From Lysinibacillus_B sp042920265 (lineage in GTDB: Bacteria > Bacillota > Bacilli > Bacillales_A > Planococcaceae), in the NCBI RefSeq assembly GCF_042920265.1, contig NZ_JBDQZI010000007.1, forward strand, positions 135,354 through 199,353: DNA of 64,000 nt, in the 5' to 3' direction. The notes under the pieces are model-generated. The model was not told the DNA's origin. It searched no databases and saw only the letters and a program-made list of their open reading frames with translations. Positions 24,930 to 33,195 of the stretch are shown piece after piece; position 1 is the stretch's first letter; each line of letters begins with the position of its first letter. The position numbers and the translations under genes were made by a program.

Positions 24930-25175
24930 ATGGCAATGTGCCCTTTATGTAATGCATTGAAAACAGTAGAAATGACTTGTCCAACATGTAAGGCTAGATT
25001 AGAGGATTCAGGAAAGGTATCTGATTTTTTAGACCCCTATGGTCATTATAACGATGAAGAGACTGTAAAAATGGGGGATGGCTACCCTAATACGGCGAAA
25101 GATCAAATTTGTCCGCATTTAATGGTTTGTCAAGAATGTGGATATGATGAGGTCAAATTTATACAGGAGACATAG
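24930..25175 (+). CDS. Small zinc-ribbon protein (81 aa)
   Basis: Not a family I can name. Starting MAMCPLC, it has CPLC and CPTC knuckles near the N-terminus and CPHLMVCQECG near the C-terminus, so it can bind one or two zinc ions as a ribbon. The middle is acidic with a DPYGHYNDEE segment. ATG 24930 follows AAAAAGGAG; an upstream in-frame ATG (24861) lacks one and adds an atypical tail. It is monocistronic between divergent soxA-type and convergent GGDEF-EAL genes. A nucleic-acid or protein-binding adaptor is possible. Confidence 0.65.
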   Translation: MAMCPLCNALKTVEMTCPTCKARLEDSGKVSDFLDPYGHYNDEETVKMGDGYPNTAKDQICPHLMVCQECGYDEVKFIQET

Positions 25176-25198
25176 GCGCTTCGTATTTTGGGAAGGAA

Positions 25199-25228
25199 TG
25201 GCATACCTCCATAGACTGAAGGTATACC
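25199..25228. other. Short inverted repeat between converging genes
   Basis: GGCATACCT and AGGTATACC pair with one mismatch around an 11-12 nt loop. There is no clear T-tract on either side, so a terminator role is only possible. Confidence 0.35.
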
Positions 25229-25236
25229 ATAACACT

Positions 25237-27714
25237 TTAAGTAGTTCTTTGGGCTATTAGCTCATGGTGAATTTCGTGTGTTGGCATCGGTTTATAGTAT
25301 AAATAACCTTGGGCAACAGGGCAATTTAATTGATTTAAAATAGTTGCTTGCTCAGTTGTCTCAACACCTTCAGCTACAACATCAAGCCCTAAGCTTTGAG
25401 CCATTGTAATAATGGATTTGACGATCGCGTAATCATTTTCTTCTGTAATATCTTGCACAAATGCGCGATCAATTTTCAGTTGTTGGATGGGTAAGCGTTT
25501 TAAATAATTTAGTGAAGAATACCCCATACCGAAATCATCAATTGAAATATAAATAGCATGACGTTGCAATGCTTGTAGCTTTTTAATTACTTCTTCAGGG
25601 TTGTTCATCGCGATACTTTCCGTAATTTCAAGCTCTAAATAACGACCTTGTAAGCCAGTTTCCTCTAAAATGGACAACACTTTCTCAATAAAATCAGGCT
25701 GCTGAAATTGTTTTAGTGAAATATTAACAGCTATTCGAATATTGTCAACGCCGTCATTCAACCACTGTTTTCTCGCGTTACAAGCATGTCGTAAAATCCA
25801 TTCGCCTAGTTTAATAATTAGCCCGGATTCTTCAGCTATCGGAATAAACTTAGCTGGTGAGATAAATCCTTTTGTCGGATGTATCCAACGCACAAGTGCT
25901 TCAACCCCAATAATTTTCCCTGATGTAATACATACTTGGGGTTGATAGTGTAGCTCAAATTGATAATTGTTAATCGCTTCATTTAATAGATTGGAGATTT
26001 CAAATGTTTCAGCTACTTCATCTTTCATGGAATCATTATAAATCGTATATTGATTTTTACCATTTTCCTTTGATTTGTACATAGCCATATCAGCGTTTTT
26101 AATTAATACATCAAGCGTTAATCCGTGGGCAGGATACAGGCTAATACCGATGCTTAATGTTGTAAAGAATGACATATCATGTACGACAATAGGGGTGTTT
26201 ACAGTATGTAAAATACGATGTGTTCGTGAAATGACTTCCTCTACATTTTTAAAATTTTGCATAACAACAATGAATTCATCGCCACCAAATCGGTATATGG
26301 CATCGTCTTTTTCTAAGCAGTGTGCAATTTTTTGTGATAAAACGACTAACAATTCATCCCCAATACGATGTCCGAGTGTATCATTGATTGATTTAAAATG
26401 ATCTAAATCTATAAAAAGTATAGCTAAGTTGTTGGAGGATTGAAGTAAGCGATTTATTTCTTGCGTTAAAGATGCTCGGTTAGGCAATTGAGTGAGTGTA
26501 TCAAAATACGCTAATTGATTTATATGTTGTTCATGTTGCATTTGAAGCGAGATATCGCGTGTAACACCTCTATAACCGATTAGTTGGTTGTTCATATCAA
26601 ATATGGGTAACGTATTTGTACTTAAATAGACGACTTCACCCGATTTTTTCTGCTTTTTATATACAATATTTCGGAAAGTGGTCAGATTTTTAGACTGCTT
26701 AGTATATACCTCTTCACCTGTGTAGACTGGCCTTGCATTGCTTTCAAACTGTTTGATAAATGTTTCTCTTACATGATTTTTGTCATTATTCGTCATATAG
26801 TCGAATTTCAATGTTCCAAGTAACTCATTAGGAGAGTAACCTAAAATAGAACTCGCTCGTTCTGAGACATATGTATAATGTCCATCTAAATCTGTTTCCC
26901 AAACATACTCGTCAAAGGCGGTTACGACATCGCGAAAACGTTTTTCACTCTCAATGAGTGCAAGCCGACTATTTGACACTGCTTCGTACACTTCAATTAA
27001 TTCTGGTGAGAAAGCAGATAAGTCAATATTTTCTTGCTCACTTATAATTTGATCCTTAAATAACTTTAAATTGTTAAAGTATTGATTCGTAATGATGCGA
27101 GAGCCAATTAATCCAATAGCAATCATACTAAACAATAGTAATGACATTTTAACTAAAGCATCTTTGAACAACGTAAATAGATCCTCTACTAATACATTGG
27201 TCCATATATGACCAATAATTTCACCATCCCGAATGATGGGGTGAATATTAGCAACTACATAGCTCTTGCGTGTTGGCGAATAGTTATAAAGCTTTAACGG
27301 TAGACCTGTTGTATACACTTCGCTAGCCTCAGATGTTTTGCTCATATCCGTTAAACCAACTTCATCAAAATTGGGTCCAAATGCCACAACTGAGTTTAAC
27401 TCTTTCGAATAATAACCTGCGCCAAAATTTGCGTAGGAATCGGTGATATTATTGATATAAGGCTGCAGTTTTTCGTTTAAACTAGCGACTTTTTCTGCAT
27501 CTGTCATGTTAGGGTGTTCCAGTAAATCATTATAAGTACCTGTCAGACTATTATCTAATAATGTACTAATCGAAGTCACTTCGTTGTATTTGTCATCTAA
27601 TAATTTATTCCAATTTAAGTAAAGGTCTATACTAAATGTAGCAATAACAGTAAACATGACAAGAGCAGTTGTTAGTATAGAAATTCTTCGCTTAATAGAC
27701 ATTGTTTTATTCAC
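25237..27714 (-). CDS. Membrane sensor PAS-GGDEF-EAL cyclic di-GMP enzyme
   Basis: 825 residues. Two membrane segments (~12-34 and ~187-208) frame an extracytoplasmic Cache-like sensor. Inside follow a linker, a PAS domain (~255-380, with YVSERASSILGYSPNELLG), GGDEF (~400-555, YRFGGDEFIV intact) and EAL (~570-820, with EALVRW, NISLKQF, EITESIA, DDFGMGYSS, KIDRAF, VAEGVE and QGYLYYKP). Both catalytic centres look complete. It likely adjusts cyclic di-GMP in response to an outside signal. Monocistronic; ATG 27714 follows a weak GAGAAG ribosome binding site. Confidence 0.9.
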   Translation of the reverse strand: MNKTMSIKRRISILTTALVMFTVIATFSIDLYLNWNKLLDDKYNEVTSISTLLDNSLTGTYNDLLEHPNMTDAEKVASLNEKLQPYINNITDSYANFGAGYYSKELNSVVAFGPNFDEVGLTDMSKTSEASEVYTTGLPLKLYNYSPTRKSYVVANIHPIIRDGEIIGHIWTNVLVEDLFTLFKDALVKMSLLLFSMIAIGLIGSRIITNQYFNNLKLFKDQIISEQENIDLSAFSPELIEVYEAVSNSRLALIESEKRFRDVVTAFDEYVWETDLDGHYTYVSERASSILGYSPNELLGTLKFDYMTNNDKNHVRETFIKQFESNARPVYTGEEVYTKQSKNLTTFRNIVYKKQKKSGEVVYLSTNTLPIFDMNNQLIGYRGVTRDISLQMQHEQHINQLAYFDTLTQLPNRASLTQEINRLLQSSNNLAILFIDLDHFKSINDTLGHRIGDELLVVLSQKIAHCLEKDDAIYRFGGDEFIVVMQNFKNVEEVISRTHRILHTVNTPIVVHDMSFFTTLSIGISLYPAHGLTLDVLIKNADMAMYKSKENGKNQYTIYNDSMKDEVAETFEISNLLNEAINNYQFELHYQPQVCITSGKIIGVEALVRWIHPTKGFISPAKFIPIAEESGLIIKLGEWILRHACNARKQWLNDGVDNIRIAVNISLKQFQQPDFIEKVLSILEETGLQGRYLELEITESIAMNNPEEVIKKLQALQRHAIYISIDDFGMGYSSLNYLKRLPIQQLKIDRAFVQDITEENDYAIVKSIITMAQSLGLDVVAEGVETTEQATILNQLNCPVAQGYLYYKPMPTHEIHHELIAQRTT

Positions 27715-27940
27715 TTCTCTTCTCTCGAAATAGGATAAATAGACTGTTTTCTAATATATGTATATGTTAGTATAATGTCCCTATAATAAAATACATAAAA
27801 AAACATAAATAGTACAAAGAAATAGTTAAACAAATGAGATACTGTAATAAATTAAGTGGAATTATGAATATTTAATAGGGAAATCAATAATGGTTCAATA
27901 TCAAAATATGTTCTTGATTAAAAAATGTAGGATTCTAAAA

Positions 27941-28069
27941 GCACATGGAGTGAAGGGCGGCGACTCCAGCGGGAAAAGCGAGATAGTCGAGACCCCGCAG
28001 GAGCGAAGAATGAGCGACGAGGAGGCTCGACCTCGCCCGCGGAAAGCGTCCGCCCGTAACGGAATGTGC
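27941..28069 (+). repeat. Dispersed structured repeat, copy B
   Basis: Nested helices: GCACAT/ATGTGC, GGGCGG/CCGCCC, CGGG/CCCG, CGAG/CTCG and GTCGAG/CTCGAC. It is the second copy of the element at 14279-14408, with 78 of 87 core positions identical. It occupies the 474 bp gap between the leftward GGDEF-EAL gene and the carboxypeptidase. The remaining gap is AT-rich; a 72-codon ORF through the repeat (27890-28108) is not credible as a gene. Confidence 0.85.
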
Positions 28070-28188
28070 GGTCAAGTACACGTTTTGGTGAAGAGCCTTA
28101 ATAATTGAGTAGAAATTATTTTGTTTAAAGTATGTAAAGTGGCTTTATTTCGGAAGTCGAATTATAATATTGGAAAGGAGAGTGTATT

Positions 28189-29682
28189 ATGTCAGTGAAA
28201 CAATCATTTATGAACTATGTGAAAAAAATGCAAAATTATAGTGAGGCGTTATCGGTTATTTATTGGGATATGCGTACTGGGGCACCTAAAAAAGGGTTGC
28301 CACAACGTGCTGAAGTAGTCGGCACATTATCAGCTGAATTATTCGCGCTTCAAAGTTCTGACGAATTAGGTCAGCTGCTGGAGGAAATTGCGAAGGAAGA
28401 GCTAGATTTTGTGACAAAGCGTCTATATGAAGAAGTGAAAAAATCATACGATGAATCAAAAAAAATTCCCGCAGATGAATACAAAGAATATGTTATCCTA
28501 CAATCAAAAGCTGAAGTAGTATGGGAAGAGGCGAAAGAAAAATCGGATTTCTCTTTATTCTTACCGTACTTAAAACAAATTGTTGAATACCAAAAGAAAT
28601 TTGTACACTATTGGGGGATTAAAAATGGCTCAGTGTATAACACTTTGCTAGATAAATATGAACCAGAAATGACAACGGACATTTTAGATCGTGTCTTTGG
28701 AGAACTTCGTGACACCATCGTACCACTTGTGAAAGCAATTAAGGAATCGCCAAATAAACCAGATACATCGATGCTGTTTAAGCATTTTCCAAAAGAAGGA
28801 CAACGCGCGGCTTCACTGGAGCTTTTAACGCAACTTGGCTACGATTTTGAAGCAGGTAGACTCGATGAAACCGTACATCCGTTTATGATTGGACTAAATA
28901 GTGGAGATATTCGTGTCACAACAAAATACGATGAAAATAATTTTCGTTCAGCTATATTTGGCACAATTCATGAATGTGGTCATGCCATCTATGAACAAAA
29001 TATTAATCCTGAGCTTAATGGACTACCATTATCAACCGGTACGTCAATGGGCATTCATGAATCACAGTCATTGTTTTATGAAAACTTCATTGGTCGTAAC
29101 GAACAATTTTGGAAGCATAACTTCAAGCTATTACAAAAACATTCACCAGAGCAGTTTGGCGATGTAGCGGTAGAGAATTTCTTAAAAGCGATTAACTTTG
29201 TAGAGCCTTCATTTATTCGAATCGAAGCAGATGAGTTAACATATCCGCTACATATTATGATTCGTTATGAAATTGAACGTGAATTGTTTGATGGAAACTT
29301 GCAAGTGGAGGACTTACCACAAGTATGGGATGATAAGTACGAACAATATTTAGGCATTCGTCCGAAAAACGATGCGGAAGGTGTACTGCAAGATATGCAC
29401 TGGAGTGGTGGGAGCTTTGGTTACTTCCCGTCATATGCATTAGGCTATATGTATGCAGCACAGTGGAAGGCCGCGATGGATCAAGCTATTCCAAACTTTG
29501 ATGAGTTATGTGGCAAAGGGGACCTTCAGCCAATCCGTGAATGGTTAACAGAAAAAGTACATCAATACGGAGCATTGAAAAAGCCGTTTGAATTATTACA
29601 AGAGGCAACAGGGGAAGGTCTTAACGCTTCCTATTTAGCGAACTATTTAAAAGAAAAGTATACGGCATTATATAAATTATAA
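28189..29682 (+). CDS. M32 family metallocarboxypeptidase (Taq type)
   Basis: 497 residues, full length for thermostable carboxypeptidase 1. The zinc motif HECGH is present in GTIHECGHAIYEQ, with the downstream Glu ligand region GIHESQSLFYEN (HES motif) and the IRxxAD-like IRIEADELTYPLH segment. It removes C-terminal residues from peptides in the cytoplasm. ATG 28189 follows GGAAAGGAGAG. It has its own terminator and stands alone. Confidence 0.92.
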   Translation: MSVKQSFMNYVKKMQNYSEALSVIYWDMRTGAPKKGLPQRAEVVGTLSAELFALQSSDELGQLLEEIAKEELDFVTKRLYEEVKKSYDESKKIPADEYKEYVILQSKAEVVWEEAKEKSDFSLFLPYLKQIVEYQKKFVHYWGIKNGSVYNTLLDKYEPEMTTDILDRVFGELRDTIVPLVKAIKESPNKPDTSMLFKHFPKEGQRAASLELLTQLGYDFEAGRLDETVHPFMIGLNSGDIRVTTKYDENNFRSAIFGTIHECGHAIYEQNINPELNGLPLSTGTSMGIHESQSLFYENFIGRNEQFWKHNFKLLQKHSPEQFGDVAVENFLKAINFVEPSFIRIEADELTYPLHIMIRYEIERELFDGNLQVEDLPQVWDDKYEQYLGIRPKNDAEGVLQDMHWSGGSFGYFPSYALGYMYAAQWKAAMDQAIPNFDELCGKGDLQPIREWLTEKVHQYGALKKPFELLQEATGEGLNASYLANYLKEKYTALYKL

Positions 29683-29686
29683 AAAA

Positions 29687-29727
29687 TCTCCCCCAACTTC
29701 AACTCAACTGAAGAAGGGGGAGGTTTT
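29687..29727 (+). terminator. Terminator after the M32 carboxypeptidase
   Basis: CTCCCCCAACTTC pairs with GAAGAAGGGGGAG (small bulge), followed by GTTTTAG. Confidence 0.8.
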
Positions 29728-29771
29728 AGTTAAAGATAAGAAAGTATAAACTTTTTCTAGTTTAAAGAGTG

Positions 29772-29889
29772 TCTAGGGCAAGCGCCCAGCCCCTCGTGAC
29801 GTTTCGAAAGTCTCTTCGTGTGTAAGCACACTGTAAGCCCTATCTCCAACGCATGTTGGGGCTAGAGTGTGGGCTGCTTGTGCTTTTCT
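29772..29889. repeat. GC-rich structured intergenic repeat, second family
   Basis: Helices CAGCCC (29787-29792)/GGGCTG (29871-29876), CACACT (29827-29832)/AGTGTG (29866-29871) and CCAAC/GTTGG (29846-29859) can form. The segment GCAAGCGCCCAGCCCCTCG and the terminal GCTTGTGCTTTTCTT resemble a repeat I know from many Bacillales intergenic regions; no second copy is in this window. It separates converging genes. Confidence 0.55.
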
Positions 29890-29891
29890 TA

Positions 29892-31631
29892 TTACCAGAA
29901 CTGGAACCCTTTTGAGCCTGCTGGTGAGTTCGTAATAATTTCATAGATCGGGATTGTGTAAGCAAACAAGATAAGCGCCACTAAAATGATACCCCATACT
30001 TTAAAGTTTTCTAGAATGGCAGGTGTTTTTTCAGCACCAGCAGCAACTTCAGCAACAGGGAACTCTTCTTGCCCTTTTGGTGCAAACCAAGTTAAGTTTA
30101 TAACGATATACATAATAAGAATAATCGTGATAAATAAAATGGTACCACCAATTGCTTGAGCAATTTGATACGGAACCCAATCATAAGCCATTTCAGCACC
30201 GCCGTACGTTGAAAACTCAGAGCGGCGAGGGGCTCCTAGTAAGCCGGCAATATGCATAGTAAAAGACATAATGAGCATGCCTGTACCCCAAAGAATACCT
30301 GAAATGTTACCTAAGTAGTTTAATTTTGGTGTGAGCGTTCGTCCCGTTAAATGAGGGATTAACCAAAATGCTACACCAAAGAAGGTTAACACGACTGTCG
30401 TTGCCACTGTTAAATGGAAGTGACCTGTTACCCAAATCGTATTGTGAACTAATTGGTTCATTTGGTGAGAAGCGTTGACGATACCGCCTGCACCACCAGG
30501 AATAAATGCTACCATCCCAATGAATGGTAATAAGAAGCGAGAATCGCCCCAAGGTAATGCTTTAAACCAACCAAGAATGCCACGTCCACCGAGTTCGCGA
30601 CCACGCAGTTCAAATGTGGCGAACATGGAGAAGGCTGTTAGTAAAGAAGGAATCACAACAAAGAATGTTAAGACAACTTGAATGAATTTCCAGAATCCAT
30701 CAATACCAGGTTCTGTTAACTGGTGGTGAATACCTACTGGGAACGAGAATAGTAAGAATAACATGAATGATAAACGAGCAAGCGAATCAGAGAAAATTTT
30801 TGCACCAATCACTTTTGGAACTACAACATACCAAGCCATATAAGCAGGTAATAACCAGAAGTATACTAATGCATGCCCGAAATACCAGAATAATGTACGA
30901 GATAAAAGTATATCGATTCGTTCAACTAAACCGAGTGACCATGGTAATAATTGGAATAGCACTTCAACAGCTACGCCTAAAGACGCTGTAATCCACAGAA
31001 TCGAATTAACTATCGCCAGAAATGTTAGTAAAGGCGATATCTCACCAGGGTGCGCTTTTTTCCACTCGCGGTATTTCATTATTTGCATAATACATAGTAG
31101 CCAAGAGCCAACTACAACAAGCGTTAAACCAAGATAAAAAATCCAGTGTGCTTGTAGCGGAGCATAAAAAGTATAAAGTACAGTTGCTTTATTTAATAAA
31201 ACCATTGTTGCAGCAGCAGCGGTACCGATGACCATTAACCAAAAACCAATCCAACCGATTTTGCGTTGTGTGTTTGTAAAGGCACCAGCAGTACGACTAA
31301 CAGCGGCTAGTTGAAACCCTAGAATGAAAAAAGTTGTTAAAATAAGCGCGAGTAAAATCCCGTGAACGGTTAACACTTGATAATAGCCAATTTTAATGCC
31401 TGTTGGTAATGTGAATTCACCAGAGCGAACTAAAACTTGTAGTAAACCTGCAAGGCCACCTAATAATAAAGCGATAAATGCGACATACATATGTGCCATG
31501 GCTAATTTTGCGTCTTTGCCTTCTACACGAATAAATTGAGCGACGTTTTTTTGCTTTGGTAATGTAGGCTTAGAATCTTTTTCAATTACCGTTCTTTCCT
31601 CTACAAGTACATTATTGACTGTCTTCTGCAT
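29892..31631 (-). CDS. cbaA: Cytochrome c oxidase subunit I, ba3 type
   Basis: 579 residues with about 13 membrane segments. Haem-copper ligands are recognisable in the HGILLALILTTF, WYFGHALVYFWLLPAYMAWY, SFPVGIHHQLTEP and VTGHFHLTVATT segments (histidines for haem b, CuB and haem a3). It is the catalytic subunit of a B-family terminal oxidase that reduces oxygen and conserves energy. ATG 31631 overlaps the end of the subunit II gene by 20 bp. The operon order is IIa, II, I, reading leftward. Confidence 0.93.
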   Translation of the reverse strand: MQKTVNNVLVEERTVIEKDSKPTLPKQKNVAQFIRVEGKDAKLAMAHMYVAFIALLLGGLAGLLQVLVRSGEFTLPTGIKIGYYQVLTVHGILLALILTTFFILGFQLAAVSRTAGAFTNTQRKIGWIGFWLMVIGTAAAATMVLLNKATVLYTFYAPLQAHWIFYLGLTLVVVGSWLLCIMQIMKYREWKKAHPGEISPLLTFLAIVNSILWITASLGVAVEVLFQLLPWSLGLVERIDILLSRTLFWYFGHALVYFWLLPAYMAWYVVVPKVIGAKIFSDSLARLSFMLFLLFSFPVGIHHQLTEPGIDGFWKFIQVVLTFFVVIPSLLTAFSMFATFELRGRELGGRGILGWFKALPWGDSRFLLPFIGMVAFIPGGAGGIVNASHQMNQLVHNTIWVTGHFHLTVATTVVLTFFGVAFWLIPHLTGRTLTPKLNYLGNISGILWGTGMLIMSFTMHIAGLLGAPRRSEFSTYGGAEMAYDWVPYQIAQAIGGTILFITIILIMYIVINLTWFAPKGQEEFPVAEVAAGAEKTPAILENFKVWGIILVALILFAYTIPIYEIITNSPAGSKGFQFW

Positions 31632-32112
31632 TTTCGTCCACCACCTTCAGTGTACCGTACATGAATGTATGTCCAGTACCACAGTATTCGTTACATACGA
31701 TTACATATTCACCAGCTTGGTTCATCTCTGCCACGTATTCGGAAATATAACCAGGCTCAAGCATCATGTTAATATTAGTTTGGGCGATTTGATACCCATG
31801 AATGACATCTTTTGTTGTTGCGTAAAACTTAACAACCGATCCAAGAGGGACTTCGATATCACTAGGGTTATAGTTGAATGCTGAAGCGACAAGTACAACT
31901 TCATAATCCCAATCTTTTCCCTCTACTTTGTGTACACCTGGGTTGTTAAACGGTGCAATATTGTCTACATTTTCATAATCGATTGTCTGTCTTCCTTCAT
32001 TTGGATGCGTCCCGTTATGGAAAGCACCAATCCCTAAGATAATAAGAAATGCTACAAGCGCACCGCCACCAAACATAAGCCACCATTTTTCGTACTTATG
32101 TATGTGCATCAT
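31612..32112 (-). CDS. cbaB: Cytochrome c oxidase subunit II, ba3 type
   Basis: 166 residues: one N-terminal membrane anchor (~12-30), then a cupredoxin domain outside the membrane. The CuA site is visible as VCNEYCGTGHTFMYG, with an upstream His in VIHGYQIAQ. It accepts electrons from cytochrome c. AAGGAGGGG precedes two adjacent ATGs (32112 and 32109); either could start. It overlaps subunit I and lies 29 bp after the subunit IIa gene. Confidence 0.92.
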   Translation of the reverse strand: MMHIHKYEKWWLMFGGGALVAFLIILGIGAFHNGTHPNEGRQTIDYENVDNIAPFNNPGVHKVEGKDWDYEVVLVASAFNYNPSDIEVPLGSVVKFYATTKDVIHGYQIAQTNINMMLEPGYISEYVAEMNQAGEYVIVCNEYCGTGHTFMYGTLKVVDENAEDSQ

Positions 32113-32141
32113 AATCCCCTCCTTAAAGCGTCAATTTGATT

Positions 32142-32264
32142 TTAAAAACGATCCATGAATATGCCAAAACAAGCGCCCCAAACAATGATGATGATTAAAC
32201 CTACTCCGAACGTCATGAGGAGCGTACCTTTTAAATCTGCCTCAGCCTTTTTCTTATGTGCCAT
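32142..32264 (-). CDS. Cytochrome c oxidase subunit IIa, ba3 type (40 aa)
   Basis: A very short gene. It begins MAHKKKAEADLKGTLLMTFG and carries a single membrane helix (VGLIIIIVWGACFGIF) ending MDRF. Size, lysine-rich head and single helix fit subunit IIa of ba3 oxidases, which replaces the missing first helix of subunit II. AAGGAGGG lies seven nt before ATG 32264. It is the first gene of the oxidase operon, 29 bp before subunit II. Automated calls with a length cutoff would miss it. Confidence 0.85.
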   Translation of the reverse strand: MAHKKKAEADLKGTLLMTFGVGLIIIIVWGACFGIFMDRF

Positions 32265-32442
32265 ATAGATCCCTCCTTATTAAGCTTTATTAGAGTAGTA
32301 CGTGTTTTCATCATATAAAAAAAGCTTTTTACACGATGTGAGAAAATTCACAGGGAGAGGGGGATTTTGTGAAGAAAGTGTGAAAAAATTGAAGGATTTA
32401 AGAAATGAAGAGAGTCGTTTGAAAATAAATTTGAAACAAAAA

Positions 32443-32470
32443 AACACGCAAGCGGTTGCTTACGTGTTTA
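32443..32470 (-). terminator. Terminator of the CheX-like gene
   Basis: AAACACG/CGTGTTT with inner AAGC/GCTT around GGTT. In the leftward direction it ends in a T-rich run. It touches the stop codon at 32468. Confidence 0.75.
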
Positions 32471-32926
32471 ATCTTCTTCGTCAATTGTCAGTAAAATAGT
32501 AATGTCGCCGATATCACTAATAGTAGCAGGTAATTGAAAAGCATGGTGGAAACCGTATAGCTTCGTATTACCAACCATTACAGTAGGCGGTGTAATATCT
32601 AACTCAAGTTCATGTTGACCAGCGTGTGTACAAAGATTTCCTGCAATCATATTACCAAATTCCCCTGTAAATGATTCGAGCATTTCACCTTCAAGTGGCA
32701 TACCAAACATACTTGAGCCAATACTGCCAAATGTAGAAGGCGAGCCATCAATAATAATACGACCCTTTAAATCTCCTACAATCCCAATTAATACACCCAT
32801 TTCCTCCTGAATATAAGGTTCTACTACAAGAGATGGGGAGGCAACATTTATATTCATAGGTAAAATAGTTTGTAGTGCGTGAATCGTTCCATTTAAAATT
32901 GTTTGAATGTGCTTCGATGTACTCAT
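32468..32926 (-). CDS. CheX-like chemotaxis phosphatase family protein
   Basis: 152 residues from ATG 32926, preceded by AGGGGGATAAGG; a longer reading to 32959 runs over this site. The CheC/CheX/FliY phosphatase motif is present: Glu and Asn in FTGEFGNMIAGN. CheX proteins dephosphorylate CheY-P or related response regulators and usually act as dimers. No chemotaxis genes are nearby, so the partner is unknown. Monocistronic, divergent from dynA. Confidence 0.8.
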   Translation of the reverse strand: MSTSKHIQTILNGTIHALQTILPMNINVASPSLVVEPYIQEEMGVLIGIVGDLKGRIIIDGSPSTFGSIGSSMFGMPLEGEMLESFTGEFGNMIAGNLCTHAGQHELELDITPPTVMVGNTKLYGFHHAFQLPATISDIGDITILLTIDEED

Positions 32927-33195
32927 AACCTTATCCCCCTTTTCTTGCTTTTTCCCCATGGTATCATAAGGAATTTATGTATGTACAGACTAAATATAGC
33001 AAGGTAATAAATAGAATATTTTATTTATTGCATTTCTATCATGCAATTTCAAGAAAATAGACAGATTTTAAAACAATAAATTAACAGAAAAATAGAAAAA
33101 AGTAGTGAATCGTGTAATTTTATAGCCGATTTTCAAGCTCATTCGTGTTACTATATGTTTATGACAAAAATAAGAACAAAGGGGCATTAGAAAGA

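Noticed and set aside
27890..28108. 72-codon rightward ORF
   Set aside because: It reads straight through structured repeat copy B, has arginine-rich low-complexity content and no ribosome binding site.
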